From Phycisphaerales bacterium (lineage in GTDB: Bacteria > Planctomycetota > Phycisphaerae > Phycisphaerales > SM1A02), in NCBI GenBank assembly GCA_030749435.1, contig JASMKH010000002.1, forward strand, positions 62,001-126,000: a DNA stretch of 64,000 bases, written 5' to 3'. The translations under genes and the position numbers were made by a program. The notes below the pieces were generated by a model. It was not told the DNA's origin and ran no database searches. It saw only the letters and a program-made list of their open reading frames with translations. Shown here piece after piece: positions 17,125 to 26,401 of this stretch; the first letter of the stretch is position 1, and the number at the start of each line of letters is the position of its first letter.

Positions 17125-17750
17125 GAGACCGGCATGTTTCCAAAGATGTACACGACGAAGAACACGATGATCCAGATGCCGTCGACGAAGTGCCAGTACC
17201 AGGACACCAGATCCACCTTCTCGACGTTGCGGGGCGTGACGTGACCGAGCAGCGCGAGAACGAGTACCAGCGTCAGGACCAGCAGCCCCATCGTGACATG
17301 GAATGCGTGGAATCCGACAAGCGTGTAGAAGCAGCTTCCGAAGAGATTGGTGCCCATCCATACGCCGTCGTCGACGATCATGCCGTACCACTCGAAGCCC
17401 GTACCGACGAGAAACTCGGCGCCGCAGAGTACCGTGAGCGCCCACCAGAAAACGAAGGCACCCATTCGGCCGCGCCGCATCGAGCGAATGGCCAGCCAGA
17501 TCCAGACGCTGCTGATCAGCAGGAAGATGCTATTGAAGAGCACCTTCAGCGGCGCAATGGAGACGTCGAGCACGTCCTGCGGGTACGGGCCGTTGATGTC
17601 GCGACCGATGTAGAACAGGTATGCGGCAATGAGCGTGCCGAAGAATGCGATCTCCGAGATGATCATGCACGCGATGCCGATCTTCCCGTTGACGATACCG
17701 TCCTGCGGGAGTGCTTCCGGCGGCGCGAGCGCTGCGGGGGCAGTGGTCAT
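17121..17750 (-). CDS. coxC: Cytochrome c oxidase subunit III
   Basis: 209 residues with five membrane helices, the short bacterial form of subunit III. Typical features are KIGIACMIISEIAFFGT near the N-terminus, GTGFEWYGMI in the centre, and the C-terminal Y-W-H-F-V-D-G-I-W segment. I chose ATG at 17750 because GAGGA lies seven bases upstream; an upstream in-frame ATG at 17774, inside the coxA end, is possible but has a poorly spaced ribosome site. It supports stability and proton uptake of the haem-copper oxidase. Confidence 0.93.
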   Translation of the reverse strand: MTTAPAALAPPEALPQDGIVNGKIGIACMIISEIAFFGTLIAAYLFYIGRDINGPYPQDVLDVSIAPLKVLFNSIFLLISSVWIWLAIRSMRRGRMGAFVFWWALTVLCGAEFLVGTGFEWYGMIVDDGVWMGTNLFGSCFYTLVGFHAFHVTMGLLVLTLVLVLALLGHVTPRNVEKVDLVSWYWHFVDGIWIIVFFVVYIFGNMPVS

Positions 17751-17766
17751 GGTCGAGTCCTCGGCA

Positions 17767-19431
17767 TCACTCATACTTCCAATCGGGATCATCCGGATGT
17801 TTGAGGTCCCACAGCGGGCGGCGGCTGTGGACAATCGGGTCCTCGTCGAAGTTGTGGGGCGGCGGAGGTGAGGTCGTCGACCACTCCAGCGTCCACGCGT
17901 CCCATGGGTCATCCCCGGCCTTCCTGCCTCTGAAGAGCGAGTGCACCAGATTCAGCGCAAAGAGGGAGAACCCGAGAATCTGGACGATCACGCCTAACGA
18001 CGTGAGCAGATTCCAGAAGTCCCATCCCCGATCGGCGTGGTACGTGTAGACCCGGCGGGGCATGCCGAGGAATCCAGACACGTGCATGGCGCCGAACGTG
18101 ATATTGAAACCGATCACAAGCAGCCAGAACTGCCACTTGCCCAGCGTTTCATTCATCATCCGGCCTGAGACTTTGGGGAACCAGTAGTACACGGCCGCGA
18201 AGATCGCGAAGACGAGCCCGCCAAAGAGTACGTAGTGGAAGTGGCCCACGACGAAGTAGGAGTCACTGACCTGCCAGTCGAATGGAACCGTGGCGAGGAA
18301 GATTCCAGTCAGGCCCCCAAGCAGGAACTGGCAGAGGAACCCGGTGGCGTAGAGCATCGGTGTATCGAATCGAATGCGACCACCGATCATCGTGGCAACC
18401 CAGTTGAACATCTTGATCCCGGTCGGCACGCCCACAAGCATGGTCGATCCCATGAAGATGGCGTTGAGCATCGGGCTGAGTCCGACGACGAACATGTGGT
18501 GGACCCAGACACCGACGCTGATGAATCCAATCGCCACCGTGGCTGCCACCATGAGCGGGTACCCGAAGATCACCTTGCGGCTGAACACCGGGATGATTTC
18601 GGTGACGAAGGCGAAGCCAGGGAGGATCAGGATGTAGACCTCAGGGTGACCGAAGAACCAGAAGAGGTTCTGCCAGAGCAGGGCCGACCCGCCCGCCTGT
18701 GTATCGAAGAAGTGCGCGCCGAGTTGCCTGTCGAAGAGCAGCAGAATCTGAGCGGCGGCGAGCGGTGGAAGCGCCACCAGAATGAGTACGCAGTCCACCA
18801 GCATGATCCATGCCAGCAGTGGCATCTTCATGAGGGACATGCCACGGCAGCGCATCCCGAGAATGGTGGCGATGAAGTTGACGGCCGTGGCTGTACTCCC
18901 GATGCCCGCTACGAAGATGCCGAGAATCCAGTAGTCGGTGCTGTGACCCCTTGAGAATGTTCGTTCCGTCAGCGGGGCGTATGCAAACCACCCGACGTCC
19001 GGCGCCGACCCCATGCCATAGAGACCCTGTCCGCCGAAGTACGAGAAGTACAGCAGCAGAGACCCGAAGAAGAAGAGCCAGAAACTGAAGGCGTTGAGCC
19101 TCGGGAATGCCAGATCACGCGCACCGATCATCAGCGGGACGAGGTAGTTGGCCGACCCAAGCAGAATCGGCATGCCCACGAAGAAGACCATCGTGGTCCC
19201 GTGCATGGTGAAGAGTCGATTGAACTCGGCGGGTGTCAGGACCTCCATGCCCGACCAGGCGAGTTGCCACCGCATCATCGTGGCCTCGAGCCCGGCGACG
19301 ATCAGATAGATGATGCCGCACACGATGTACATCGTGCCGAGTTTCTTGTGGTCGACCGTCGCGACCCACTCATGCAGGCGCGAGAGGAAGGGGACCGGTC
19401 CGGCGGCGGCGGGAGGTTGCAAGGCGCTCAC
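17767..19431 (-). CDS. coxA: Cytochrome c oxidase subunit I (caa3/aa3 type)
   Basis: 554 residues, start GTG at 19431 overlapping the coxB stop (GTGA). Catalytic subunit that reduces oxygen to water and pumps protons. Ligands visible: His77 and His399 (low-spin haem), His397 (high-spin haem), His262, His311 and His312 (CuB). Tyr266 lies four residues after His262 (HPEVY) as in A-type oxidases, with Glu264 of the D-channel. Lys340 (VPTGIK) marks the K-channel and Asp106 with RLN the D-channel entry. These place it in the A1 class. The long open frame upstream of 19431 belongs to coxB in another frame. Confidence 0.97.
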   Translation of the reverse strand: MSALQPPAAAGPVPFLSRLHEWVATVDHKKLGTMYIVCGIIYLIVAGLEATMMRWQLAWSGMEVLTPAEFNRLFTMHGTTMVFFVGMPILLGSANYLVPLMIGARDLAFPRLNAFSFWLFFFGSLLLYFSYFGGQGLYGMGSAPDVGWFAYAPLTERTFSRGHSTDYWILGIFVAGIGSTATAVNFIATILGMRCRGMSLMKMPLLAWIMLVDCVLILVALPPLAAAQILLLFDRQLGAHFFDTQAGGSALLWQNLFWFFGHPEVYILILPGFAFVTEIIPVFSRKVIFGYPLMVAATVAIGFISVGVWVHHMFVVGLSPMLNAIFMGSTMLVGVPTGIKMFNWVATMIGGRIRFDTPMLYATGFLCQFLLGGLTGIFLATVPFDWQVSDSYFVVGHFHYVLFGGLVFAIFAAVYYWFPKVSGRMMNETLGKWQFWLLVIGFNITFGAMHVSGFLGMPRRVYTYHADRGWDFWNLLTSLGVIVQILGFSLFALNLVHSLFRGRKAGDDPWDAWTLEWSTTSPPPPHNFDEDPIVHSRRPLWDLKHPDDPDWKYE

Positions 19432-20453
19432 CGAAGTGTCTCCAGATAGGCGCAGACAAGATCGACCTCGCTGCGAGAGAGTTTCATGGAAGGCATGTCG
19501 CATCCGGGCTTGATGTTCTGGGGATCCCACACCCACTCGCGGAGGTTCTCGGGTGTATTGGCGATTGCCCCCGATCCGATCGTCGAACGGCTCATGAGGT
19601 GGGTGAGGTCGGGGGCGAATGTTCCGTTTGCGACCGTACCTCGAACCGTGTGGCAGTTGATGCAGGCCGTCCGCAGGAAGAGCCGTTTGCCGGCGGCGAC
19701 CGTCGTGTCCGCCGCGGCGTCCTGCTGCTGGTTGCGGACCCATGCCTCGAAGTCCTCGCGTGGTTCCACGACGACCGTGATGAGCATGTTGGCGTGCTGG
19801 TTCCCGCAGTACTCGGCGCACTGCCCGACGAAGGTGCCCGGACGATTGGCCTGCAGCCAGAGGTGATTGACTCGATCAGGGATCACGTCCATCTTGGGCC
19901 CCAACTGTGGAACCCAGAACGAGTGAGCCACATCGGCGGACTTGAGCGTCAGGTACAGGTCCGCAACGCCGCCCTCGTCGATGGGGACGTGCAGTTCGCC
20001 CGCGGTCACGATTCCCAGATCGCCGTAGTCGAACTCCCACCACCAGCGATGTCCCGTAACAGTCAGTTCCGTGGCCCCCTCGGACGGACTCGTTCGCTCG
20101 AGTTCGAAGATCCCGCGGGCGGACACCATGAAGAGCACGAACACGATCATCAGGGGCACCACAGTCCACGCCAGTTCGATCGGGTTGGAGCCGTAGACCT
20201 GTGGTGGTTCCCGGTCATCGCCCTCGGGGCGTCTGCAGCGGACGATGGCGAAGCCGATCAGGCAGAACATCACGACGCCAATGGCGCCGCAGATGCCGAT
20301 CAGAAGCCAGGTGATGTCCAGAATGGTCTCGGCGGGAACGCCGACCGGATCAAACATTGTCGGCGTGGGCGCGGGAGCGAGTTGGGGTGGGGCGTGGGCC
20401 GTCCCGAATGCAGCCGCCAACCATGGTCCACCCAGTCCAGCCTGCAACGTCAC
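19428..20453 (-). CDS. coxB: Cytochrome c oxidase subunit II with fused cytochrome c domain
   Basis: 341 residues, first gene of the respiratory operon. GTG start at 20453 has GGGAG seven bases upstream. A signal-like N-terminus (1-20), two membrane helices (about 46-72 and 92-113), and a cupredoxin domain with the CuA ligands His177, Cys212, Glu214, Cys216, His220 and Met223 (CAEYCGNQHANM). The C-terminal cytochrome c domain has CINCH (264-268) and a candidate axial Met in DMPSMK. The fusion defines a caa3-type oxidase that can take electrons without soluble cytochrome c. Confidence 0.96.
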   Translation of the reverse strand: MTLQAGLGGPWLAAAFGTAHAPPQLAPAPTPTMFDPVGVPAETILDITWLLIGICGAIGVVMFCLIGFAIVRCRRPEGDDREPPQVYGSNPIELAWTVVPLMIVFVLFMVSARGIFELERTSPSEGATELTVTGHRWWWEFDYGDLGIVTAGELHVPIDEGGVADLYLTLKSADVAHSFWVPQLGPKMDVIPDRVNHLWLQANRPGTFVGQCAEYCGNQHANMLITVVVEPREDFEAWVRNQQQDAAADTTVAAGKRLFLRTACINCHTVRGTVANGTFAPDLTHLMSRSTIGSGAIANTPENLREWVWDPQNIKPGCDMPSMKLSRSEVDLVCAYLETLR

Positions 20454-20491
20454 AACAGGTCTCCCTTGCTCCGGCCCGCAGGCCCGCCCGG

Positions 20492-20521
20492 ACGGTAGCA
20501 CACTCGTCTACCGAGTTGCAA
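20492..20521 (-). promoter_or_regulatory. Sigma70-like promoter of the respiratory operon
   Basis: On the minus strand TTGCAA (20516-20521), an 18-base spacer, then TACCGT (20492-20497), 38 bases before the coxB GTG. The gap to the divergent hrpA start is only 89 bases. Confidence 0.6.
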
Positions 20522-20527
20522 GGAGCG

Positions 20528-20533
20528 TATCTT
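20528..20533 (+). promoter_or_regulatory. Possible -10 box TATCTT for hrpA
   Basis: TATCTT nine bases before the hrpA ATG at 20543, a near-leaderless spacing. An AAGGAG sequence sits 18 bases before the ATG, too far for a normal ribosome site. Confidence 0.35.
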
Positions 20534-20542
20534 GCCCCATTC

Positions 20543-23500
20543 ATGTCTCGTTCCGAGCATTTACCGTCAGTGCGCGCCATTGCGAATCAGTTGCAAGGAT
20601 TGCTCGATGGCTGCATGTGCGCAGATCGAAGGCGCCTTGCTCGGCGGATCAGACGCCTCAAGGGTCGGCGGGACCAGCGTGTGGCCCGGAAGGGACTCGA
20701 GCGGGTCGAGTCGCAGATCTGCGAGTCGGCGGCGCGAGCCGAGCGGCGCCGCGCGAAGATTCCACCGCTTCCGCCCGACCCCGACCTGCCGATTGCGTCG
20801 CACAAATCAGAGATCATCGATGCGATCACATCCTCGCAGTGCCTCATCGTCTGCGGTGAAACCGGATCGGGAAAGACGACCCAGTTGCCCAGGTACTGCC
20901 TCGAGGCGGGCCGCGGCGTCTTCGGGGCCGTGGCACATACCCAGCCACGCCGCGTTGCGGCCCGATCGGTGGCCGCGAGGATTGCGGCCGAATCCAGGAC
21001 GCCTTTGGGAGCGGTCATCGGGCATCAGGTGCGATTCGATCGCTCCGGCGGCAGGGACGCGCTCATCACCGTCATGACCGATGGGATGCTGCTGGCGCAG
21101 CTGGCCTCGGATCCGAGGCTTGAGCACTATGACACGATCATTCTCGATGAGGCCCACGAGCGAAGCCTCAACATCGACTTCATGCTGGGCGTGGCGCATC
21201 GTCTGCTGGAGAAGCGGCCCGAACTTCGACTCATCATCACGTCGGCGACCATTGACGCGGACCGTTTCTCGAAGCACTTCGGTGGCGCGCCGGTGGTCGA
21301 AGTCTCGGGGCGGGCGTTCCCTGTCGAGGTTGTTCACGCCGAGACGCCGATAGACCTGGAAGGTCCGGATGCGATCAGCAGGGCTGTGACCGACGCCGTC
21401 CGTCGTGCCGACGCTGCGACAGACCAGCAGGGCGACATCCTCGTGTTTCTGCCGGGCGAGCGTGAAATCAGGGCCTGTGTCCGGCGGCTCATGGGGGCCT
21501 GTCCCGGCCGTGAGGTGCTGCCCCTGTACGCCAGGCTCTCGCTCGCTGCACAGGAACGGGTGCTTACTCCAACCGCGGCCCGCCGAATCATCTGTTCGAC
21601 CAATGTTGCGGAGACATCGCTCACGGTTCCATCAATTCGGGCCGTCGTGGATGTTGGGCTCGCCCGCGTCGGCCGATGGTCGGCAAAGCGGCATGTGCAG
21701 CGTCTTCCTGTAGAACCGATCTCGCGGGCATCGTCAGTGCAGCGAGCAGGCCGCGCTGGCAGGGTGGCGGCCGGAGTCTGTGTTCGGCTGTACACATCGT
21801 CTGATCTGGCTGATCGGCCCGAGGAAGTGGAGCCCGAGATTCGCCGAACGGACCTCGCTGGCGTCCTGCTTCGCATGGCGCAACTCGAATTGGGTGATCC
21901 ATTCGCCTTTCCGTTTCTGGACGGCCCGAGGCGAACCAGCGTGCACGAAGCGCACCGGCTGCTCGAGGATCTCGGCGCGATGGAATCGGGACGGCTCACG
22001 GCCGTCGGTCGCGAGATGGCGGATCTTCCGGTCGAGCCACGGGTCGCGCGGATGCTGCTGGCCGCCCGGGAGGGACGGTGTCTGGACGCGGTACTGATCA
22101 TCGCTGCCGGGCTTGCGATTCCCGACCCTCGGCTCAGGCCTCCCGGCCAGGAGACTCAGGCCGACGCGGCCCATCGAGCGCTGATCGGTGGAGGAGACTC
22201 CGACTTTCTCGGTCTGCTTCGGCTCTGGCAGCACCTGGTCCGGAGATGGCAGGACGAGGGCGCTGCCGCGACCCGGCGGTGGTGCGTGGCCAACCATCTT
22301 TCATGGGTCCGGATGTTGGAGTGGCGGGACATTCATGGCCAACTGCGCCGGGCGTTACGCACGCCTGGCATGCTGGATGCCAAGGACCCGCCGGTGCGGC
22401 CGGGCCCGGTGCACCGCGCTCTGCTGAGTGGGCTCGTCTCGCACATCGGCCGCCGCACGGACGAGGGCGATTACGAGGGACCGAGCGGTCGCCGCTTTCA
22501 TCTCCATCCATCCAGCGTGCTTGCCCGGGAGCGACCGACCTGGGTAATGGCTGGCGAACTGGTTGAAACCACGCGGCTCTGGGCGCGAACCTGCGCGGTC
22601 ATCCATCCCTCGTGGATCGCTCGCGTCGCGCCGCACCTGGTCAGACGCCGGTACCACAAGCCACGATGGGATGCCCGGCGCGGCTTTGCTACTGGGGCCG
22701 AAGAAGTCTCTCTGCGGGGACTGGTGGTGTCGAAGGGCCGACGCGTCAATCTGGAACCGATCGATCCGGTTCTGGCTCGTAGCGTGTTTATCGATCATGT
22801 GTTCGTCTGTGGTGGCGATGACTTCGGGGTCAAGGCGATCGCTGAGAGCCGTGCGGCCAGACGTGTGGTCGAGTCCGCCGAGGATCGTCTGCGCACACGC
22901 ACCCTGCTTCTGCCGGCTCATCGCCGTGAAGAACTCTGGCAGCAACGCATTCCCTCACATGTGATCGGAATACAGTCACTGCAGGCCTGGCTCCGCACCG
23001 CGAGTCGCGAAGAAGTCAACGCGCTCCGCATCCGACCCCGGGAACTCGTGCGGGATCCCCAGCACAATCTGTACGACCCGGTGGAGTATCCGGACACATT
23101 CGATCCGGGCTGCGGCCCTGTGCCGGTGCAGTATCGATTTGCCCAGGGCGAGCCAGAGGATGGACTGACCATCACGATTCCACTTGCCCGGCTTGGTGAC
23201 ATCGACGCCTCCCGGGTGGAGTGGCTTGTGCCCGGTCTTCGGCGGAAGCGGATCGAGGCGATTCTGCGGGGGCTTCCCAAGGACATCCGCCGCAGCCTGG
23301 TTCCGCTGCACGACTCGGTTCGGTCCTGCTGCGAGGCGTTGATCGATGTGACCGGTGACTTCTACGAGCGGCTCGCCGAGGCTGTCGCGCGGTGCGGCGG
23401 CACATCGGTGTCAGCCGCTCAGTGTCGACGCGTGGATCTGCCCGAAGCATTGATGCCACGGTGGCAGGTCATCGCCGGTGGGGCCGTTCTGGCAAGCGGC

Positions 23501-24418
23501 CGCGACCTGGCTGCGATCCGCGGGCGGCTCCGTCACCGATACCGCGATGCGCTGGCCTCCGCTGCCGCGGCCCATCCGCTGGCCTCTCAGGGCCATGTGG
23601 TCTGGGATCTGGGCGAACTGCCAGCGGTGCTCACGCTCGACGTGGAAGGGGAGGGAGTGCCCGCGGAACTGGTGTGCATCGATCGCGGTGTGGCGGTGGA
23701 TGTGGAAGTGCGGCCCCGTTGTGGTGGCCTGCGGGCCCTGCACCGGCTGGGGGTGCGGCGACTGGTGGCGCTTGCACTGCGGGGGGAGCTTGAGGCGGCG
23801 CTCATGGCCGCAGGTGACTTCGATCGTCTCGCGGTCCTGGCGGCTCGGTGGGGAGGAGCGCGCCGGGTGCGGCAGGATGCCGAGGCACTTGCCATCGATC
23901 TGGCCGGTCTCGGCGATGGCGACATTCGGACCGCCGCGGCGTTTCGAGCGGCGTGCGATCGGGTCTGGCCGGAACTGGCAGCCGCCGCGGAGCGGGCGAC
24001 CACGCACCTGAGACGCCTCTTCGAGGAGGCAGTGAGCGTGGAGCAGGCTGCCGGGCAGCGTGGAGGTGATGACCCGCTGCGGCTCGAGGCCGAGGCGCTC
24101 CTGAGTCGGCTGCTCGGAGGCGCGCTGCTCGTCACCGCGGGGCAGGCATGGCTCACCCGCGTGCCAGTGTGGCTGCATGCCATGGCGGGCAGGCTCTCGC
24201 GACCGAGTGCCGGGGCCGATGCGGAACTCGCCCGATGGGACCAGGTGGTTGACGGCGGCCTGGCGGGAACGGTGGTGCTGACGCCCAGCCTGGCGCAGAT
24301 GGTCTGCCTGCTGGAGGAGTACCGCGCCGCTCGAGGCGGCACCAGGCCCCGGGTCACGGTGACGCCGGACGTGCTTCGCCAGCAGTGGGACGCGGTGATT
24401 CGGGACGCGCTGCTGTAA
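20543..24418 (+). CDS. hrpA: DEAH-box ATP-dependent RNA helicase HrpA
   Basis: 1291 residues, close to the 1300 of E. coli HrpA. Motifs in order: Walker A GETGSGKTT (about 112-120), Q-P-R-R-V-A-A-R-S-V-A (motif Ia), DEAH in ILDEAHERSLNIDF, SAT (motif III), FLPGEREI, and QRAGRAGR (motif VI), then winged-helix, ratchet and OB-fold regions and the long C-terminal DUF3418-type extension specific to HrpA. It unwinds or remodels RNA and in E. coli rescues collided ribosomes. ATG at 20543 gives the usual N-terminus; an open upstream extension overlaps the divergent coxB and is rejected. Confidence 0.95.
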   Translation: MSRSEHLPSVRAIANQLQGLLDGCMCADRRRLARRIRRLKGRRDQRVARKGLERVESQICESAARAERRRAKIPPLPPDPDLPIASHKSEIIDAITSSQCLIVCGETGSGKTTQLPRYCLEAGRGVFGAVAHTQPRRVAARSVAARIAAESRTPLGAVIGHQVRFDRSGGRDALITVMTDGMLLAQLASDPRLEHYDTIILDEAHERSLNIDFMLGVAHRLLEKRPELRLIITSATIDADRFSKHFGGAPVVEVSGRAFPVEVVHAETPIDLEGPDAISRAVTDAVRRADAATDQQGDILVFLPGEREIRACVRRLMGACPGREVLPLYARLSLAAQERVLTPTAARRIICSTNVAETSLTVPSIRAVVDVGLARVGRWSAKRHVQRLPVEPISRASSVQRAGRAGRVAAGVCVRLYTSSDLADRPEEVEPEIRRTDLAGVLLRMAQLELGDPFAFPFLDGPRRTSVHEAHRLLEDLGAMESGRLTAVGREMADLPVEPRVARMLLAAREGRCLDAVLIIAAGLAIPDPRLRPPGQETQADAAHRALIGGGDSDFLGLLRLWQHLVRRWQDEGAAATRRWCVANHLSWVRMLEWRDIHGQLRRALRTPGMLDAKDPPVRPGPVHRALLSGLVSHIGRRTDEGDYEGPSGRRFHLHPSSVLARERPTWVMAGELVETTRLWARTCAVIHPSWIARVAPHLVRRRYHKPRWDARRGFATGAEEVSLRGLVVSKGRRVNLEPIDPVLARSVFIDHVFVCGGDDFGVKAIAESRAARRVVESAEDRLRTRTLLLPAHRREELWQQRIPSHVIGIQSLQAWLRTASREEVNALRIRPRELVRDPQHNLYDPVEYPDTFDPGCGPVPVQYRFAQGEPEDGLTITIPLARLGDIDASRVEWLVPGLRRKRIEAILRGLPKDIRRSLVPLHDSVRSCCEALIDVTGDFYERLAEAVARCGGTSVSAAQCRRVDLPEALMPRWQVIAGGAVLASGRDLAAIRGRLRHRYRDALASAAAAHPLASQGHVVWDLGELPAVLTLDVEGEGVPAELVCIDRGVAVDVEVRPRCGGLRALHRLGVRRLVALALRGELEAALMAAGDFDRLAVLAARWGGARRVRQDAEALAIDLAGLGDGDIRTAAAFRAACDRVWPELAAAAERATTHLRRLFEEAVSVEQAAGQRGGDDPLRLEAEALLSRLLGGALLVTAGQAWLTRVPVWLHAMAGRLSRPSAGADAELARWDQVVDGGLAGTVVLTPSLAQMVCLLEEYRAARGGTRPRVTVTPDVLRQQWDAVIRDALL

Positions 24419-24420
24419 CG

Positions 24421-24461
24421 CTGCGGGGGCACGCCAGCTTCCTGGTGGCGGCTCGCCGCAG
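24421..24461. terminator. Branched hairpin between convergent hrpA and ugd
   Basis: Outer arms CTGCGG and CCGCAG enclose a second small stem (CGCCA with TGGCG). It lies in the 53-base gap between two converging genes and could end transcription from both sides. No T-run on either strand, so the call is weak. Confidence 0.3.
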
Positions 24462-24471
24462 TTCCGAGGGC

Positions 24472-25815
24472 TCAGCCGGTCTGGACCGAGTCGTGCAGCG
24501 GGCGGCGGCCGACGCTGTAGTAGGCGAACCCCTGATCGTGCATCGCATCATCATGCCAGACGTTGCGGCCATCGAAAATGACCGGCGTGGTCAGTCTGGC
24601 TCGCATCAGGTCGATGTCGGGTGTGCGGAACTCGTCCCACTCGGTGCAAAGCACCAGCGCGTGGCAGCCCTCGAGGCACTCGTACATGTCGTCCACGTAG
24701 TCGATGTCCAGCCCGTACTGGGGGAAGGTCTCCCGGGCGATGGGATCGAAGGCCCGAATCGCGGCGCCGCGTCGGAGAAGTTCCTCGATGATCGTCTGTG
24801 CGGGGGCCTCGCGGACATCGTCGGTCCGTGGTTTGAATGCCAGACCCCAGATGGCGAAGGTATGGCCTGAGAGATCTTCGCCGAAGTGCTTCAGCATGCG
24901 AGCCAGGAACCAGTGCCGCTGCTGCTGATTGACTTCGTGAACGGCCTCATTGAGCAGGCATGGGATTCCCGAGTCCTGCCCCATCTCGATCACAGCGAGG
25001 GTGTCCTTCGGGAAACACGATCCGCCGTATCCGAGACCCGGGAAGAGGAACTTGTCGCCGATCCGCTTGTCGGCGCACATGCCTTCGCGGACTCGGGCGA
25101 TGTCGGCGCCGAAGTGTTCGGCCAGACGGGCGATCTCGTTGATGAACGAAATCTTCGCAGCCAGCATGGCGTTGCTGGCGTACTTCACCATCTCGGACGA
25201 CTCGATGTCCATGAACATGAGCGGGTTCGATTGAGTGACGAATGGTTCGTACAGCTTTGTGAGCAGCGTTCGGCCTCGCTCACTCTCGACACCGCAGACG
25301 ACGCGGTCCGGATGCTGGAAGTCCTGGATGGCGTCGCCTTCCTTGAGGAACTCGGGGTTGTCGGCGACCGAGAACGGCTTGCTGGTGATCTCAGCAATCG
25401 CGTCGCGGACCTTGGCGGTGGTGCCGACCGGAACAGTGGACTTGACGACGATGACCGGGTCATCAACCGTGCAGACGCCCGACTCAATGGCTTCGCCGAT
25501 GTCTCGGGCGACGGCCATCACCGCCGAGAGGTCCGAGCGTCCATCGGCCCCGGTGGGTGTGCCGACGCAGATGAAGATCAGTTCGCCGTCGGCATAGCCC
25601 TCGGCCTTGTCTCCGGTGAAGTGCAGCCGCCCACCCTTGATGTTCAGCGTCATGAGTTCGGACAGACCCGGCTCGAAGATCGGGCATTCACCGCGGCGCA
25701 TCATCTCGACCCGTGCCGGATCGATGTCCAGGCAGGTCACTTGATTGCCGGTATTGGCAAAGCAGGTTCCGGTGACGAGGCCAACGTAGCCGCTGCCGAC
25801 GATGGTGAGATGCAT
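24472..25815 (-). CDS. ugd: UDP-glucose 6-dehydrogenase
   Basis: 447 residues. Oxidises UDP-glucose to UDP-glucuronate with two NAD+, supplying uronic acid for exopolysaccharide and envelope glycans. An N-terminal Rossmann fold starts MHLTIVGSGYVGLVTG; the substrate region has the catalytic Cys in YGGSCFPKDT; a third domain follows with GLAFKPRTDDVREAP. Length matches the bacterial family. The start at 25815 has GAGAGGA about nine bases upstream and a TAAACT box farther out. No other polysaccharide genes adjoin it. Confidence 0.95.
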   Translation of the reverse strand: MHLTIVGSGYVGLVTGTCFANTGNQVTCLDIDPARVEMMRRGECPIFEPGLSELMTLNIKGGRLHFTGDKAEGYADGELIFICVGTPTGADGRSDLSAVMAVARDIGEAIESGVCTVDDPVIVVKSTVPVGTTAKVRDAIAEITSKPFSVADNPEFLKEGDAIQDFQHPDRVVCGVESERGRTLLTKLYEPFVTQSNPLMFMDIESSEMVKYASNAMLAAKISFINEIARLAEHFGADIARVREGMCADKRIGDKFLFPGLGYGGSCFPKDTLAVIEMGQDSGIPCLLNEAVHEVNQQQRHWFLARMLKHFGEDLSGHTFAIWGLAFKPRTDDVREAPAQTIIEELLRRGAAIRAFDPIARETFPQYGLDIDYVDDMYECLEGCHALVLCTEWDEFRTPDIDLMRARLTTPVIFDGRNVWHDDAMHDQGFAYYSVGRRPLHDSVQTG

Positions 25816-25858
25816 TGGGAATGATCCTCTCTGGTGGGAAATCAGGACAGAATGGAGC

Positions 25859-25864
25859 AGTTTA
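25859..25864 (-). promoter_or_regulatory. -10 box TAAACT of ugd
   Basis: TAAACT on the minus strand, 43 bases before the ATG at 25815, inside the 96-base gap downstream of ogt. Fits the TANNNT pattern of this window; -35 not recognised. Confidence 0.4.
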
Positions 25865-25911
25865 GCGTGACGCAGGCGTCGCCGTATGCCGATCCATCGC
25901 GATGAGCCGGG

Positions 25912-26400
25912 CTATGAGGCGATGACCCGCTCAAGTTCAAGTATGCGACGCTTCAATCGCAGACTCGGAGTGTCGCTGCCAACCCGGCCCGCGTAGCCGC
26001 CCCAGCCGTTCGCCGCCACCACGCGGTGGCAGGGCGTGAGGAGCGACATCGGGTTGTTCCGCATCGCGCTTCCGGCCGCCCTGGCGGCCCTGCCGTTGCC
26101 AGCCATGCTGGCGAGCAGCGTGTAGGTCCGGGTCTCTCCCACCGGGATGTCCCGGCACGCCAGCCAGCATCGGCGGCGAAATGAACTGGCGGCAGGCACG
26201 GGAATGGGCGGGGGGCCGACCCGCTCGCGCAGGCAGGCAGTGAGCCACGCGGCGGCTTCGGGGAGCAGGCCCGGGTCTTGGCGGCCGACCGGCGGCTCAT
26301 CATGCAGCGCGGTGAACTCCGCCCTCACGCGGTGGTCTGCATCGACGGCGAGCAGCACGGTGCCTACGGGTGTCTCAACGCTCCGCCAGAATGTTCCCAT
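25912..26400 (-). CDS. ogt: Methylated-DNA--protein-cysteine methyltransferase
   Basis: 162 residues. Transfers the methyl group from O6-methylguanine in DNA to its own Cys and is consumed. The acceptor Cys lies in PCHRVV, followed by GGYAG and the usual R-L-K-x-R-I-L-E-L-E end. The N-terminal half is short and divergent. ATG at 26400 is one base past the glyA stop, so the two genes are probably co-transcribed. The conserved start of the family fits MGTFWRSVETPVG. Confidence 0.92.
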   Translation of the reverse strand: MGTFWRSVETPVGTVLLAVDADHRVRAEFTALHDEPPVGRQDPGLLPEAAAWLTACLRERVGPPPIPVPAASSFRRRCWLACRDIPVGETRTYTLLASMAGNGRAARAAGSAMRNNPMSLLTPCHRVVAANGWGGYAGRVGSDTPSLRLKRRILELERVIAS

Positions 26401-26401
26401 G

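Noticed and set aside
24421-24471. Gene in the gap between hrpA and ugd
   Set aside because: Only 53 bases with a branched hairpin and no coding signs.
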